Positions 46,693-56,181 of a stretch of 64,000 nt of DNA are shown piece by piece (within the stretch, counting starts at the first letter, position 1; each line of letters starts with the position of its first letter). The stretch comes from Candidatus Kapaibacterium sp. (GTDB lineage Bacteria > Bacteroidota > Ignavibacteria > Kapaibacteriales > UBA4661). The position numbers and the translations under genes were made by a program. The notes below the pieces were generated by a model, which had not been told where the DNA came from, did no database searches, and worked only from the letters and a program-made list of their open reading frames with translations. The DNA is taken from assembly GCA_025455065.1 (NCBI GenBank), contig JALONG010000007.1, forward strand, positions 1 to 64,000, in the 5' to 3' direction.

Positions 46693-48000
46693 CTACCCAA
46701 CCGAATCCCATTCATCCAATACCAAGGGCGGAACCGTGTACGAGCGATGTTCAATCGTGATGGCATCGGTAATATGCTGCACGGCGGCATCAAATGTTTC
46801 TGTGCGTGTGCCTTGTACATAGCCGATTTCCTCGCCTTTTTTCACCTCTGCACCGCATTTTTTCTGCAACACGATTCCCGCACCGAAGTCCAACACATCT
46901 TCCGTGCGCTGCCGTCCTGCACCCAGCATAATTCCTGCTATTCCGACCATTCGCGCATGAATCCCCGTAATTACGCCGTCTTTCGGCGCAAGAATCGCTT
47001 TTTTCGGCAAGTTCGCGTATTTTGCTTTGCTTCCTTCAATGTCTCCACCTTGTTCTGCAATTAACGCTTGAAAAATTTCCAACGGTTTGCGGCTTGCCCA
47101 TGCTGCGTGAACGATGTTCAGCGCTTGTGTTGTGTCAGGCGCAATACCGCCTGCAATAAGCATGGACGCGGCTAACCGTGCTGTCAATTCGGAAATATCC
47201 TGCGGCGCATTGCGCACATTTTCCAGCGCTTCGAGCGATTCTTCAAACTCCAGCCAATTCCCAATTTTCGCGCCGAGCGGCTCTTCCATCGAAGTAAAGA
47301 CAATTCTCATGCGCAGCCCCACTTCACGCGCAACACCAATCATCGTTTCGGCAAGTGCCTGCGCTTTGTCCAGCGTGTCCATAAAAGCACCCTTGCCGAC
47401 TTTGAGGTCAATGACAAGCGCATCAAGGTCTTCGGTAAATTTTTTACTGAGAATGGATGCCGTAATCAGTTCTTTCGATTCGACTGTGCCGGTAACATCG
47501 CGCAAATGATACAAAATGCGGTCAGCAGGGGCAATATCGCTTGTTTGCTTGGCAAAAAAGCCGTTGTATTTGGCAAGCAATTCCGAACCGCGTTTGTTAT
47601 CTACGTCCATATTCACGTTTGCCGATTCAAGTTTGTCCACCGTTCCGCCCGTGTGTCCAAGCCCACGACCGGAAATCATCGGTACGGCAACGCCACACGC
47701 TGCCACTAACGGCAGCAAAGGAAGCGAGATTTTATCACCCACGCCGCCTGTTGAGTGTTTGTCCACCTTCGGTTTCGGGGCAGTCTGAAACGCATATCGT
47801 GTGCCGGAATCTCGCATTGCAAGGGTCAAAGCAGCCGTTTCCGCCGCCGACAACCCCCGAATAAACGAAGCCATGAGAAAAGCTGCGGCTTGCGGATGCG
47901 TAATGTCTCCGGCGGTCAGCCCTTTGACAAACCATGCAATTTCCTGTGCGGAAAGTTCAGCGCCATCACGCTTTTTGCGGAGAAGTTCGGCTGGTATCAT
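46693..48000 (-). CDS. deoA: pyrimidine-nucleoside / thymidine phosphorylase
   Basis: A 435-residue enzyme cleaving thymidine or uridine with phosphate to the base and (deoxy)ribose-1-phosphate. The phosphate-binding signature KHSTGGVGDKISL is followed by PMISGRGLGHTGGTVDKLES (catalytic His region) and DLKVGKGAFM. The C-terminal domain (IHARMVGIAGIMLGAGR...VLDFGAGIVLQKKCGAEVKKGEEI) is the family's alpha/beta C-terminal module. Thymidine versus broader pyrimidine specificity (DeoA or Pdp) cannot be separated here. It starts 31 bp after clpX on the same strand. Confidence 0.93.
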   Translation of the reverse strand: MIPAELLRKKRDGAELSAQEIAWFVKGLTAGDITHPQAAAFLMASFIRGLSAAETAALTLAMRDSGTRYAFQTAPKPKVDKHSTGGVGDKISLPLLPLVAACGVAVPMISGRGLGHTGGTVDKLESANVNMDVDNKRGSELLAKYNGFFAKQTSDIAPADRILYHLRDVTGTVESKELITASILSKKFTEDLDALVIDLKVGKGAFMDTLDKAQALAETMIGVAREVGLRMRIVFTSMEEPLGAKIGNWLEFEESLEALENVRNAPQDISELTARLAASMLIAGGIAPDTTQALNIVHAAWASRKPLEIFQALIAEQGGDIEGSKAKYANLPKKAILAPKDGVITGIHARMVGIAGIMLGAGRQRTEDVLDFGAGIVLQKKCGAEVKKGEEIGYVQGTRTETFDAAVQHITDAITIEHRSYTVPPLVLDEWDSVG

Positions 48001-48031
48001 GCTTGCGGAGGATAAACAATGAAAAAATCAG

Positions 48032-49315
48032 TTACGATGCTACTTTGCGGAGTTGTTCGTCAAACATAAGCAAATACTCAGGTTCAGCGCCATGCTCCAC
48101 CACGCCGCGTGTAATGATGCAGCGCCGCACGTTTTTCATGTCGGGAATTTTATACATCACCGGAAGCATCGCCTCTTCCATAATGCTCCGTAAGCCGCGA
48201 GCGCCTGTTTTGCGCTGCTTTGCCTTTTCGACAACGATTTGAAGCGCTTCGGTGCGGAATTCGAGTTCAATGCCTTCCATGAGAAACAGCTTTTGATACT
48301 GCTTAACAAGCGCATTTTTCGGCGAAACCATAATATCCAGCATTGCTTCGTCGGAAAGCGGTTCCAGTGCGGTAATAATCGGCAAACGCCCGATAAACTC
48401 AGGAATAAAGCCAAATTTTAGCAAATCATCCGGTTCCACTTCGGGAAAAAGGGCAACGTTGGCTTCGATGTGTGCGCCTTCTTCTGCCGTAAAGCCCAGG
48501 GTACTTGTTTTCATGCGCCGTGCAATGATACGCTCCAAACCGTCAAACGCACCGCCGCAGATAAAGAGAATATTTTTCGTGTTGATGTTCACAAGCGGCT
48601 GTTCGGGGTGCTTACGTCCGCCGCGCGGTGGCACACCGGCAACTGTGCCTTCCAGCATTTTCAGCAAACCTTGCTGAACTCCCTCACCCGACACATCCCG
48701 CGTAATGCTGGCAGAATCGCTTTTGCGGCAAATTTTGTCAATCTCGTCAATATACACAATGCCGCGCTCTGCCCGGGCTGCGTCAAAATCGGCATTTTGG
48801 AGCAAATGTGAAAGAACGCTTTCTACGTCGTCGCCCACATACCCCGCTTCAGTGAGTGTGGTTGCATCGGCAATAGTAAGCGGTACATCTAAAATTCGCG
48901 CAAGGGTTTGTGCAAGCAAGGTTTTCCCTGTGCCGGTGGGACCGATAAGCAAAATGTTGCTTTTCTCAATTTCGACTTCTTCCAAATGCCCAACAAGCGA
49001 TTCGGACTGAATCCGCTTGTAATGGTTATAGACCGCGACGGACATTGCTTGCTTTGCTTCGTCCTGTCCGACGACGTATTGGTCAAGCGCCCGCTTGAGT
49101 TCAGAGGGTTTGAGCAGCGTAAAATCTTGGAACGTAGCGCGTTTTTGCTGTGTATAAGGGTGGGCATTTTTGCGAAGAATTTCAACGGAATTTTGAATAC
49201 AAATATCGCAAATGTACACGCCCGCACCCGCAATCATGCTTGTTACCTCCGCAGAGGCGCGTCCGCAAAAAGAGCAGTGAATATCGTCGTGCTGAATGAA
49301 ATGATTTTTTGCCAT
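48032..49315 (-). CDS. clpX: ATP-dependent Clp protease ATP-binding subunit ClpX
   Basis: An AAA+ unfoldase that feeds substrates to ClpP. The N-terminal zinc-binding domain is HCSFCGR...ICDIC. Walker A is [17 protein letters not shown], Walker B is [11 protein letters not shown] and the sensor/arginine-finger part is [12 protein letters not shown]. The C-terminal AAA lid ([22 protein letters not shown]) is complete. Start at 49315 is chosen since [17 protein letters not shown] fits the family; ATG at 49351 would add twelve unrelated residues. clpP lies upstream but a terminator (49422-49460) separates them. Confidence 0.95.
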   Translation of the reverse strand: MAKNHFIQHDDIHCSFCGRASAEVTSMIAGAGVYICDICIQNSVEILRKNAHPYTQQKRATFQDFTLLKPSELKRALDQYVVGQDEAKQAMSVAVYNHYKRIQSESLVGHLEEVEIEKSNILLIGPTGTGKTLLAQTLARILDVPLTIADATTLTEAGYVGDDVESVLSHLLQNADFDAARAERGIVYIDEIDKICRKSDSASITRDVSGEGVQQGLLKMLEGTVAGVPPRGGRKHPEQPLVNINTKNILFICGGAFDGLERIIARRMKTSTLGFTAEEGAHIEANVALFPEVEPDDLLKFGFIPEFIGRLPIITALEPLSDEAMLDIMVSPKNALVKQYQKLFLMEGIELEFRTEALQIVVEKAKQRKTGARGLRSIMEEAMLPVMYKIPDMKNVRRCIITRGVVEHGAEPEYLLMFDEQLRKVAS

Positions 49316-49421
49316 AACAAAACATCGAAAAATATATCTGTGTTCGCACACGCTTTTGGGGTTCAGCGTGAATCAGTAAAGCGACAACAGAGGAAGAAAA
49401 GAGGTATCAACAATAAGAACA

Positions 49422-49460
49422 GAAAACCCGCGAAGCCTTATTGGAAGATACTTCGCGGGT
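49422..49460 (-). terminator. intrinsic terminator of clpP
   Basis: ACCCGCGAAG (10-bp stem) across a 15-nt loop is followed by UUUUCUG on the minus strand. It lies between clpP and clpX, so clpX probably has its own promoter. Confidence 0.8.
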
Positions 49461-49544
49461 AATCGGAGTTACGGTTGGGATTTATCGCCAAGATTCATCA
49501 GCGTTTGATGAGATGAAGATACGAGAAAAATTCTTGTTCGTTCT

Positions 49545-50225
49545 TTATTCGGCTTTTTTGTCTGTCGGTTCGCTGCTGCGTTCCATCACTTTGTCAATCA
49601 TGCCGTAATCAAGCGCTTCTTGGGCGCTCATCCACTTGTCGCGGTCGGCATCGGCTTTAATCTGCTCGGTTGTTTTTTCGGTGTGCTTACCGATAATTCC
49701 ATAGAGCTGGTCGCGCATACGAATCATTTCTTTGGTGTAAATCTCAATATCTGAAAGCGTACCTTGTGAGCCGCCACTCGGCTGGTGCATCATAATACGC
49801 GAGTGTGGAAGCGCATAGCGCTTACCTTTTGCTCCGGCGCACAAAAGAACTTGCGCCATCGAAGCCGCCATGCCGATACAAATAGTCGAAATTGCCGGAC
49901 GGATAAACTGCATCGTGTCGTAAATCGCCAAACCCGCAGTAACGCTACCGCCGGGCGAATTGATGTACAGATTGATGTCTTTCGACGGGTCTTCGCTTGC
50001 CAAAAAGAGCAACTGTGCGACAATCAAACCCGAAATCGTATCATCAATCGGCGTATTGAGCAAGATGATACGGTCTTTCATCAGACGCGAAAAGATGTCG
50101 TAGGAACGCTCACCGCGTGAGGTCTGCTCGACAACTATCGGTACAAGTTGGTTTTGAACGGGCTGCTGTGTACTCGGCGTGTAGATGGATGCGTCTTTCC
50201 ACAGTTCATACATACTCGAAATCAT
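49545..50225 (-). CDS. clpP: ATP-dependent Clp protease proteolytic subunit
   Basis: A self-compartmentalised serine protease, 226 residues from the chosen start. The catalytic Ser is in [13 protein letters not shown], the His in [12 protein letters not shown] and the Asp in [37 protein letters not shown] and [21 protein letters not shown] are family signatures. Start at 50225 has a GGAG ribosome binding site; an ATG at 50303 would add 26 residues. The N-terminal ~30 residues before [18 protein letters not shown] are longer than in E. coli and may be processed. Confidence 0.95.
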   Translation of the reverse strand: MISSMYELWKDASIYTPSTQQPVQNQLVPIVVEQTSRGERSYDIFSRLMKDRIILLNTPIDDTISGLIVAQLLFLASEDPSKDINLYINSPGGSVTAGLAIYDTMQFIRPAISTICIGMAASMAQVLLCAGAKGKRYALPHSRIMMHQPSGGSQGTLSDIEIYTKEMIRMRDQLYGIIGKHTEKTTEQIKADADRDKWMSAQEALDYGMIDKVMERSSEPTDKKAE

Positions 50226-50337
50226 GCTGTTCTCCGGGGGTGAAATTGAAGAAAATGTCTTGTGAACTGTTACGAACATACAAATCTGTGTCGCAACACA
50301 CAAATACTTTTTCTTCTATGGTCGCTCGAATGACAAA

Positions 50338-50367
50338 ATTATTGCAAATACGATTATTGCAAATACG
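50338..50367. repeat. perfect 15-bp tandem duplication between tig and clpP
   Basis: ATTATTGCAAATACG occurs twice without a gap, followed immediately by a small hairpin (ACGCAA/TTGCGT) next to a T-tract. It lies in the 165-bp gap after tig. It may be a regulatory tandem site or a chance duplication within the tig terminator region. Confidence 0.7.
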
Positions 50368-50389
50368 CAATTTTTGCGTGAAAAAAACC

Positions 50390-51703
50390 TTACGCCATTT
50401 CTTCCGCTAACTGCGCCGCTTCTGCGGCAGCGCGGTCAAATTCTTTTTCGGTGATAACAGCGTAGCCGCGCAAAACGTCCATCAATTTTTCGTGCATGAG
50501 CCGACTTTGTAACTGCTCATCACCGGCGATTGCAGAGCGCATATACTCAACGTTTGCTTCCGGCAAATTCATCATTGCAGTCAGTTCTTCGACTTGTTTA
50601 TTGATATCGTCTTCCGAAATTTCGATGTTTTCCTCGTCAATAATGCGCTCACGAATAAGCATCCATTTTGCGGTATTGCGAGCAATCGGTGTGCGCGATT
50701 CCGCGTAAGCACGAACATCAAAACCTTTGGGCAATTTTTTGTCGGGAAGGCGCTGTACATCTTCTTGCAGCATCGAAGCAACGACTTGACTAATAAGACC
50801 TTGCGGCGGTTCAAAATCGTGTGATTCCAAAATTTTCTGCACAAGTTGGTCGTCCATCAGCGATTTGATAGAACTTTCGCGGGCATCGCGCATTTGCTTT
50901 TCCATATCGCGGCGCAAATCTTCGGTCGAAGTAAGCTGCCCTTGCGTAATCTCCTCAACAAAAGCATTGGTAAATTCCGCCGGAACAACGCGCTTAATTT
51001 CTTGCACGGTCGCAAGAACAGGAGCAGAAAGAGCGTTTGCGTCTTTGGACGGAGGCGTAAAGCGGAAACTGTCGCCGACTTTGAGATTCATCACCGATGC
51101 TTTGAACTCAGACTTTGACGGCTCATTTTTCAAAAACGTGCGCACCTCTTCGGATTTTCCGCCGATAAGCGGCATTCCTGTCGCCGCATCAATGGGATTC
51201 AAGCGTACTACGACGAAGTGCATTTCGTCGGTAATCTGCTCTGCATCTTCCAACGAAGCACGTTCCAACATCAAACGCTCAATTTCTTTGTCAATGTCTT
51301 CTTCGGTGACGTTAAAAATGAGTTTTTCGACTTCGATATTGCGATAATTCTGCAATTCAAACTCCGGCATTACTTCGTAGGAAATGCTAAAACCCAAACT
51401 GCCATCGGATTCGCGCTGTACATCACGGAGCGCAGGCTGACCGACAGGCTCAATTTTGTGTTCTTCCAAAACATTACGAAAAACTTCAGTGGCAATATCT
51501 TCGACAGCATTGGCTTCAATCGCTTTACCAAAATTTTTCTTAATGAGGTGAATCGGCACTTTGCCTTTGCGAAAGCCTTGGATTTGAATTTCGGGCTGTG
51601 CGTCGCGGTAGGCTTTTTCGTAGTGGGGTTCGAGTTCTGCTGCGGTCATTGTGATTTTGATTTCACGTTTGCAACCGTCGAGAGTGATAAATTGCGTTTC
51701 CAA
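50390..51703 (-). CDS. tig: trigger factor
   Basis: A 437-residue ribosome-associated chaperone. The N-terminal ribosome-binding domain has the signature QGFRKGKVPIHLIKKNFG. The middle PPIase (FKBP-like) region is divergent and the C-terminal helical cradle (SLMDDQLVQKILE, VASMLQEDV, RLMHEKLMDVLRG) is complete. The tig-clpP-clpX order is conserved in many bacteria. A promoter at 51751-51779 lies between it and tRNA-Leu. Confidence 0.93.
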   Translation of the reverse strand: METQFITLDGCKREIKITMTAAELEPHYEKAYRDAQPEIQIQGFRKGKVPIHLIKKNFGKAIEANAVEDIATEVFRNVLEEHKIEPVGQPALRDVQRESDGSLGFSISYEVMPEFELQNYRNIEVEKLIFNVTEEDIDKEIERLMLERASLEDAEQITDEMHFVVVRLNPIDAATGMPLIGGKSEEVRTFLKNEPSKSEFKASVMNLKVGDSFRFTPPSKDANALSAPVLATVQEIKRVVPAEFTNAFVEEITQGQLTSTEDLRRDMEKQMRDARESSIKSLMDDQLVQKILESHDFEPPQGLISQVVASMLQEDVQRLPDKKLPKGFDVRAYAESRTPIARNTAKWMLIRERIIDEENIEISEDDINKQVEELTAMMNLPEANVEYMRSAIAGDEQLQSRLMHEKLMDVLRGYAVITEKEFDRAAAEAAQLAEEMA

Positions 51704-51750
51704 TGGCGTAAAATAATGAAACTAAAGGAATGAGTGAATTTCAGAAGAAT

Positions 51751-51779
51751 GAAGTACAACAATGTACAACTGATACCAA
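51751..51779 (-). promoter_or_regulatory. tig promoter
   Basis: TTGGTA, 17 bp, TACTTC on the minus strand, just after the tRNA-Leu gene and 48 bp upstream of the tig start. The -35 matches that of carA. Confidence 0.5.
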
Positions 51780-51783
51780 ATAG

Positions 51784-51865
51784 TGCGGGCGAGGAGACTT
51801 GAACTCCTACGGGTTACCCCACCAGATCCTAAGTCTGGCGCGTCTGCCAATTTCGCCACACCCGC
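51784..51865 (-). tRNA. tRNA-Leu (anticodon TAG)
   Basis: An 82-nt class II tRNA. The acceptor stem GCGGGTG pairs with CGCCCGC (one G-U), the D-arm is GGCGAAATTGGCAGACGC, the anticodon stem CCAGA/TCTGG holds loop CTTAGGA (anticodon TAG, reading CUN codons), there is a long variable arm, and the T-loop is GTTCAAGTC. The 3' CCA is not encoded. A TATATT -10 element lies about 26-31 bp upstream (51891-51896). Confidence 0.97.
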
Positions 51866-51971
51866 TTTGTACAGAACGGAAAAGACTACAAATATACGGA
51901 TTCTTTTTGCACTACGGAAACATTTCTTGCACGAATCGTGAATATGCTCGTGAGAATTATGATGGAAGGAC

Positions 51972-52592
51972 TTACCGCATTTGCCAATCTAAAAATTTTG
52001 CCTCAAACTCTTCCGGCGAAAACTGTGGCGAGGTGTACATTCCCGCCGCATGGCGCTGACGCGAAGCCTCGAAAAGACTCACTGCGCAGGCAACCGAGAT
52101 ATTCAAACTTTGAATCATTCCCACTTGAGGAATCAGAAAATTGCCGTCTGCCAGCCCAAGCGCTTCTTCGCTCACGCCGCTATGCTCATTTCCAAAGACA
52201 AGTGCCACGCGACCCGTCAAATCAAGGCTGTAGAGCGATACTGCATCGGTGGACATATGCGTTGTGTAAATTTTGTATCCGTTTTGACGGAGTGCTGCAA
52301 AGCAATCCTCCACAGTCGTGAATTGGTGCAAGTCTATCCACTTTTTTGCACTCGCCGAACTGCGCTCTCCCAAATCAGGAAATTTCTGCCGCCCGTTATA
52401 GACCAAAAACGCTTCCACTACGCCAACGGCATCGCAGGAGCGCAGGACAGCCGAGACATTATGCGGGTCGTGGACGTTTTCAAGAACAATAGTCAGCGTC
52501 GGCTGTTTGCGTTCAAGCGCTCTGCGCAGTTTTTCGGCGCGTTCCGGTGTTACAAACGGCTCTGTCGGTGTGGGCGTAGTTGGTTCTGACAT
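51972..52592 (-). CDS. trmH: TrmH-family (SpoU) RNA 2'-O-methyltransferase
   Basis: A 206-residue SPOUT methyltransferase. Motif 1 is ENVHDPHNVSAVLRSCDAVGV (Asn/Arg), motif 2 is RVALVFGNEHSGVSEEALGLAD and motif 3 is IPQVGMIQSLNISVACAVSLFEASRQR, forming the trefoil-knot SAM site. This fits tRNA (Gm18) methylase TrmH by length and motif spacing, although 23S rRNA-targeting relatives cannot be excluded. It follows a membrane-protein gene on the same strand and precedes the tRNA-Leu gene by about 105 bp. Confidence 0.88.
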   Translation of the reverse strand: MSEPTTPTPTEPFVTPERAEKLRRALERKQPTLTIVLENVHDPHNVSAVLRSCDAVGVVEAFLVYNGRQKFPDLGERSSASAKKWIDLHQFTTVEDCFAALRQNGYKIYTTHMSTDAVSLYSLDLTGRVALVFGNEHSGVSEEALGLADGNFLIPQVGMIQSLNISVACAVSLFEASRQRHAAGMYTSPQFSPEEFEAKFLDWQMR

Positions 52593-52628
52593 AAATGCTT
52601 CCTGGTGGCTTAGGTACTTGTGTTTGGC

Positions 52629-53723
52629 TTAGGTGCTTGCCTTGGGTTCGGTTGCAACAACCTCGTCAGCGTGAGAGACCGAGCGCCACGAAATACCTTT
52701 TGCGTGTTCGCGCATAAAAAAGAGTCCGCCAACGATGATGTTGAGGAAATATCCCACACCGTGCGCCACAAATGCAAAAGCAACGGCAAGTTCACTGGGA
52801 ATCCCGTAAAATTGGGCAAGTGTAACTTGCGCGAAATAGTGATAAAATCCCCAAGCGCCCGGCGTTGCGCCAATGGTAATACCAATGGTCGTCATCGTCA
52901 GCAATACGTTTGCGTCGAACCAGCCGAAGTTGTAGCTTTTGTCAAAACCGAATGCTAAAAAGGTCAAATACATCGGCACAAGGTACAGCACCCAAATTGC
53001 AACCGTTTCCAGAACAACACGCCAATACAAGCCGGGCGATTTGAAAATGCTGAAACCGTTGATAAATGCTTCAAGATAGTTGTGCAATTTCAGATACCAC
53101 GCTTCGGAAAAACGCTTGACGGTAATGCGCAAAAGCCATTCGCCAATGTTGGTAGTAATAAGCAAAACGATAAATGTCATAAAGCCTACAAGCGGCAGTA
53201 CAAGAGCCTTTACAAGCGCCTGCCCGTTCACTTGCGGGAATACTTGGGCAATTTTACCGTGCAGATAATAGAAGGTTATCAGCACAAAAACGCTTAAACT
53301 CAAAATATCAATCACGCGCTCTACCAGAATCGTCGCTATTGCCGTCGAAAAGCGCACATTTTCTCGCCTACTGAGGATAAAAGGACGCGCTAATTCACCG
53401 CCGCGTGGCGTGAGATTATTCATCATATACCCAATCATCACACCCGAAAAAGCGTTCATTGCGTGAATACCGCTTTGGATGGGCTTCATCATCGTAATCC
53501 ACCGCAAAGCGCGGAGATAGTGCGAAAGCAGCATCACAGGAATCGTTGCCAAAACCCACCAATAATTTGCTTTTTGAAATGCACCCCAAAGTTCATCAAG
53601 ATTTTTCACATCTTTGAGTGCAAATGCCATTGAGCCGACAAGCAAAGCAAGGCTAATCAGTGTGCGAAGAAGCGTTTTGAGGAACGTGTTTTTTTGTTCT
53701 TGTGCCATAAAGGTAATTGTCAT
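52629..53723 (-). CDS. lysylphosphatidylglycerol synthase TM / UPF0104-like membrane protein
   Basis: A 364-residue protein with about eight membrane helices and the AglD/MprF flippase-like pattern. WVLATIPVMLLSHYLRALRW, the N-proximal GVMIGYMMNNLTPRGGELARPFILSRRENV block and GITIGATPGAWGFYHYF near residue 280 are the family marks. Such proteins move or modify lipids across the inner membrane; substrate unknown. Start at 53723 overlaps the stop of the upstream amidohydrolase by ATGA, giving coupled translation; a second ATG at 53708 is possible. Confidence 0.8.
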   Translation of the reverse strand: MTITFMAQEQKNTFLKTLLRTLISLALLVGSMAFALKDVKNLDELWGAFQKANYWWVLATIPVMLLSHYLRALRWITMMKPIQSGIHAMNAFSGVMIGYMMNNLTPRGGELARPFILSRRENVRFSTAIATILVERVIDILSLSVFVLITFYYLHGKIAQVFPQVNGQALVKALVLPLVGFMTFIVLLITTNIGEWLLRITVKRFSEAWYLKLHNYLEAFINGFSIFKSPGLYWRVVLETVAIWVLYLVPMYLTFLAFGFDKSYNFGWFDANVLLTMTTIGITIGATPGAWGFYHYFAQVTLAQFYGIPSELAVAFAFVAHGVGYFLNIIVGGLFFMREHAKGISWRSVSHADEVVATEPKAST

Positions 53724-55072
53724 TTTGTGCCGGTTGCAGACTGGGCAGGTGCGGAAGAAATGTCGGAATAATCAATAACGAGATTGGCTAAAGCCCGCAC
53801 ACCAACAATGAGCGCCGGTTCGTCAATGTAAAAAAGCGGTGAGTGGTTTGCTGCCGCCGTTGCAAGATTTTCTTTCGGTGTAATGCCCAAAAAGAAAAAC
53901 ATTCCGGGTACTTTTTTCTGGTAAAACGAAAAATCTTCCGAGCCTGTTTGTTTTTGTGCCGTGCTGACATTTGCCGCGCCTGCTACGCGCTGGAGCGTCG
54001 GCGACATGAGTGCCGTGAGTTTGTCGTCATTGACCGTTGCGGGATATTGTTTGCGGATGCGGACATCGGCGGCAGCGCCACTTGCTTTGGCGATAAACTC
54101 GCTTGTTTGCTTGATGCGTGAATGAATCTGCTCTTGCATACCTTCGTCGTAGGTGCGGATAGTTCCCGTCATTTCTACGCTGTCGGGGATGATATTGTTC
54201 CGCACCCCGCCGTGCATTGTGCCAACGGTAATAATCGAAGGTTCTTTGGTAACATCTACTTGGCGGCTTTCAATCGTTTGCAAGCCCATCACGACTTGCG
54301 ACGAAACGACAATCGGATCCACTCCGCCCCAAGGTTTTGCGCCGTGTGTCTGGCGACCTTTGACGATTATCCGCAGAAAATCTACCGCCGCCATAGTCGG
54401 ACCGGGGCGAAACGTGATTTTACCGGATTCCACGCTGCTAAAAACGTGCATTCCAAAGATTGCCTCCGGTGTTGGATTTTCCAAAGCGCCTTGTTTCATC
54501 ATCAGTTCCGCGCCGCCTTCTTCGCCTTCGGGAGCGCCTTCCTCTGCGGGTTGGAAGATAAATTTGACCGTACCCGGCACATCAGATTTCATCGTGGTTA
54601 GGATTTCCGCAACAGCCATCAATATCGCCGTATGCGCATCATGTCCGCAAGCGTGCATCACGCCTACGTCCTGACCGTTATAGGTGGAGCGGACTTTCGA
54701 GGCAAAGGGTACATCAACCTGTTCGGTAACGGGAAGCGCATCCATATCGGCACGAAGCGCCACAACAGGACCCGGCTTACCGCCTTTTAGCACCGCCACA
54801 ATTCCTGTGTAAGCAACGCCTGTACGCACCTCTAAGCCAAGTTTTTTTAGATGTTCAGCGACAATTTTCGCGGTGCGCGTTTCGCGGTTGCCGAGTTCGG
54901 GATTTTGGTGAAAATCACGTCGCCACGCGAGCATTTTTTGTTCGATAGCTTTGGCGCGTTCATCAATTTTTGAACGAACCACTGCCAACGATTGGGCAAA
55001 GTTTTCTGCGGTGCAGAAAAAAAACATTGCTGCAAACGCAGCAACGGCGAGACTTACGCGGCTGGTATTCAT
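53720..55072 (-). CDS. exported M20-family amidohydrolase
   Basis: A 450-residue exported metallopeptidase/amidohydrolase of the M20 (hippurate/IAA-amino acid hydrolase) group. A signal peptide (cut near FCTAENFAQ) precedes RRDFHQNPELGNRETRTAKIVAEHL. Metal ligands are in VALRADMDALPV, HACGHDAHTAIL and FIFQPAEEGAPEGEEGGA, and the catalytic Glu pair is included there. The dimerisation lid carries KGRQTHGAKPWGGVDPI. QTGSEDFSFY and NHSPLFYIDE complete the site. It hydrolyses N-acyl amino acids or similar amides; the substrate is not determinable. ATG at 55111 would add thirteen residues before the signal. Coupled to the downstream flippase-like gene. Confidence 0.88.
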   Translation of the reverse strand: MNTSRVSLAVAAFAAMFFFCTAENFAQSLAVVRSKIDERAKAIEQKMLAWRRDFHQNPELGNRETRTAKIVAEHLKKLGLEVRTGVAYTGIVAVLKGGKPGPVVALRADMDALPVTEQVDVPFASKVRSTYNGQDVGVMHACGHDAHTAILMAVAEILTTMKSDVPGTVKFIFQPAEEGAPEGEEGGAELMMKQGALENPTPEAIFGMHVFSSVESGKITFRPGPTMAAVDFLRIIVKGRQTHGAKPWGGVDPIVVSSQVVMGLQTIESRQVDVTKEPSIITVGTMHGGVRNNIIPDSVEMTGTIRTYDEGMQEQIHSRIKQTSEFIAKASGAAADVRIRKQYPATVNDDKLTALMSPTLQRVAGAANVSTAQKQTGSEDFSFYQKKVPGMFFFLGITPKENLATAAANHSPLFYIDEPALIVGVRALANLVIDYSDISSAPAQSATGTK

Positions 55073-55209
55073 AACAATTTTCCGAAACAGTGAAAAAATA
55101 CAAAGCACCAAATTTACGGCGAGAATCGCAGCTTTCCCAATAGAATTGACAAAAGAGCGTCAAAGAAAGGAATTACTCTTTTGAATGAACGTTTTCAAAG
55201 CACGGTTTT

Positions 55210-55638
55210 ATGCCGATTTCTGAGCAAACACAGGCAGCGCTGGAGTATTTCGACCAATACTCCGGTTTTACGCTGCGCAAAAAAAATGATATTGCGGAAT
55301 TGCTGGATATTGCTTCGGTGCACGACGAAGCAGAGGCATTTAACAGCAGCGTTTTTACGGGGAAAGTTGTGTGGAATCTCTACGCGCAGCTTAAAAAAAT
55401 CACTTCACCCGACAATTCATACAACAATCTTGAACAGGAATTTGCCAAAGCGGTCAATGAATTACGAGGTCTGCTGCTGCATTTCGCCAATCTCTCCGAA
55501 AACGACACAACAAAACAGCGCTTTGAGGAAACCTATTTAGCCGTTCACCAAGGCACGATGCGGAACATTGTGGATTTATCACACGATTTAGCGCGGTTCA
55601 AAGATATGCAGAGCGATGCACAGCGCAGAGGTATGTAA
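55210..55638 (+). CDS. hypothetical protein, 142 residues
   Basis: I do not recognise this cytoplasmic protein. It is all-alpha in character, with amphipathic segments (SEQTQAALEYFDQYSGFTLRKKNDIAELLDIASVHDEA; EQEFAKAVNELRGLLLHFANLSEN; LAVHQGTMRNIVDLSHDLARFKDM), without signal peptide or helix-breaking loops. The start codon ATG at 55210 follows a GTTTT spacer with no ribosome binding site. It runs divergently from the amidohydrolase and converges on the DUF971 gene. Well-formed codon use suggests a real gene. Confidence 0.65.
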   Translation: MPISEQTQAALEYFDQYSGFTLRKKNDIAELLDIASVHDEAEAFNSSVFTGKVVWNLYAQLKKITSPDNSYNNLEQEFAKAVNELRGLLLHFANLSENDTTKQRFEETYLAVHQGTMRNIVDLSHDLARFKDMQSDAQRRGM

Positions 55639-55657
55639 TGCTCTTCTGCACCGCTAC

Positions 55658-56029
55658 CTACACCAATCCTTCTTTTGCTGCCTGCTCTTCAAGCCGCTTC
55701 AAATCGTCATCGGAAAGATTGTAATGTTCGGCAATACCGCGCAAAATATCCCACGAATAAATTCCGGTATTGTGTCCGTCTTTCCAATCTGCTTGAACGG
55801 CATAGTTCCCAACGGCTTGAATACTCGCCAATTCATACATACCGGGCTTCATAACTTGTATTCCAAAGGAATACGTCGTACCCATGATGTTTTCTCCCTT
55901 GCATGAGGCGCACGGACACTCGTCGCGGAAGGTGCGTAGCGTGATTGTGGTTTTCAACCCGTCAGACCACGTAATTGCCAGCAAATACGGCTTGGGGCGA
56001 GTGATGGTGGTTGGTGTAAGAATGGGCAT
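55658..56029 (-). CDS. DUF971 (gamma-butyrobetaine hydroxylase N-terminal-like) protein
   Basis: A 123-residue protein. The family pattern ITWSDGLKTTITLRTFRDECPCASCKGE, with the CPCASC cysteines, is followed by VGNYAVQADWKDGHNTGIYSWDILRGI. DUF971 proteins are small, often near iron-sulfur or cofactor genes, and may bind zinc; the exact role is unknown. Start at 56029 is chosen because it fits the domain; ATG at 56068 would add 13 unusual residues. Confidence 0.85.
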   Translation of the reverse strand: MPILTPTTITRPKPYLLAITWSDGLKTTITLRTFRDECPCASCKGENIMGTTYSFGIQVMKPGMYELASIQAVGNYAVQADWKDGHNTGIYSWDILRGIAEHYNLSDDDLKRLEEQAAKEGLV

Positions 56030-56181
56030 GATGTCGCGTTGGTTATGGTGAGCAAGGTTAGCGAGCAAAGGGTATGTTCACAAAGGTTGTGTTCCCGTGA
56101 AATAGAGACAAAGAAACAGAAATTTTAGTGTATGCAGCCTGCTCAATTATTCGTTTTGTGCAACTTTCAAAGGCTCATTCT

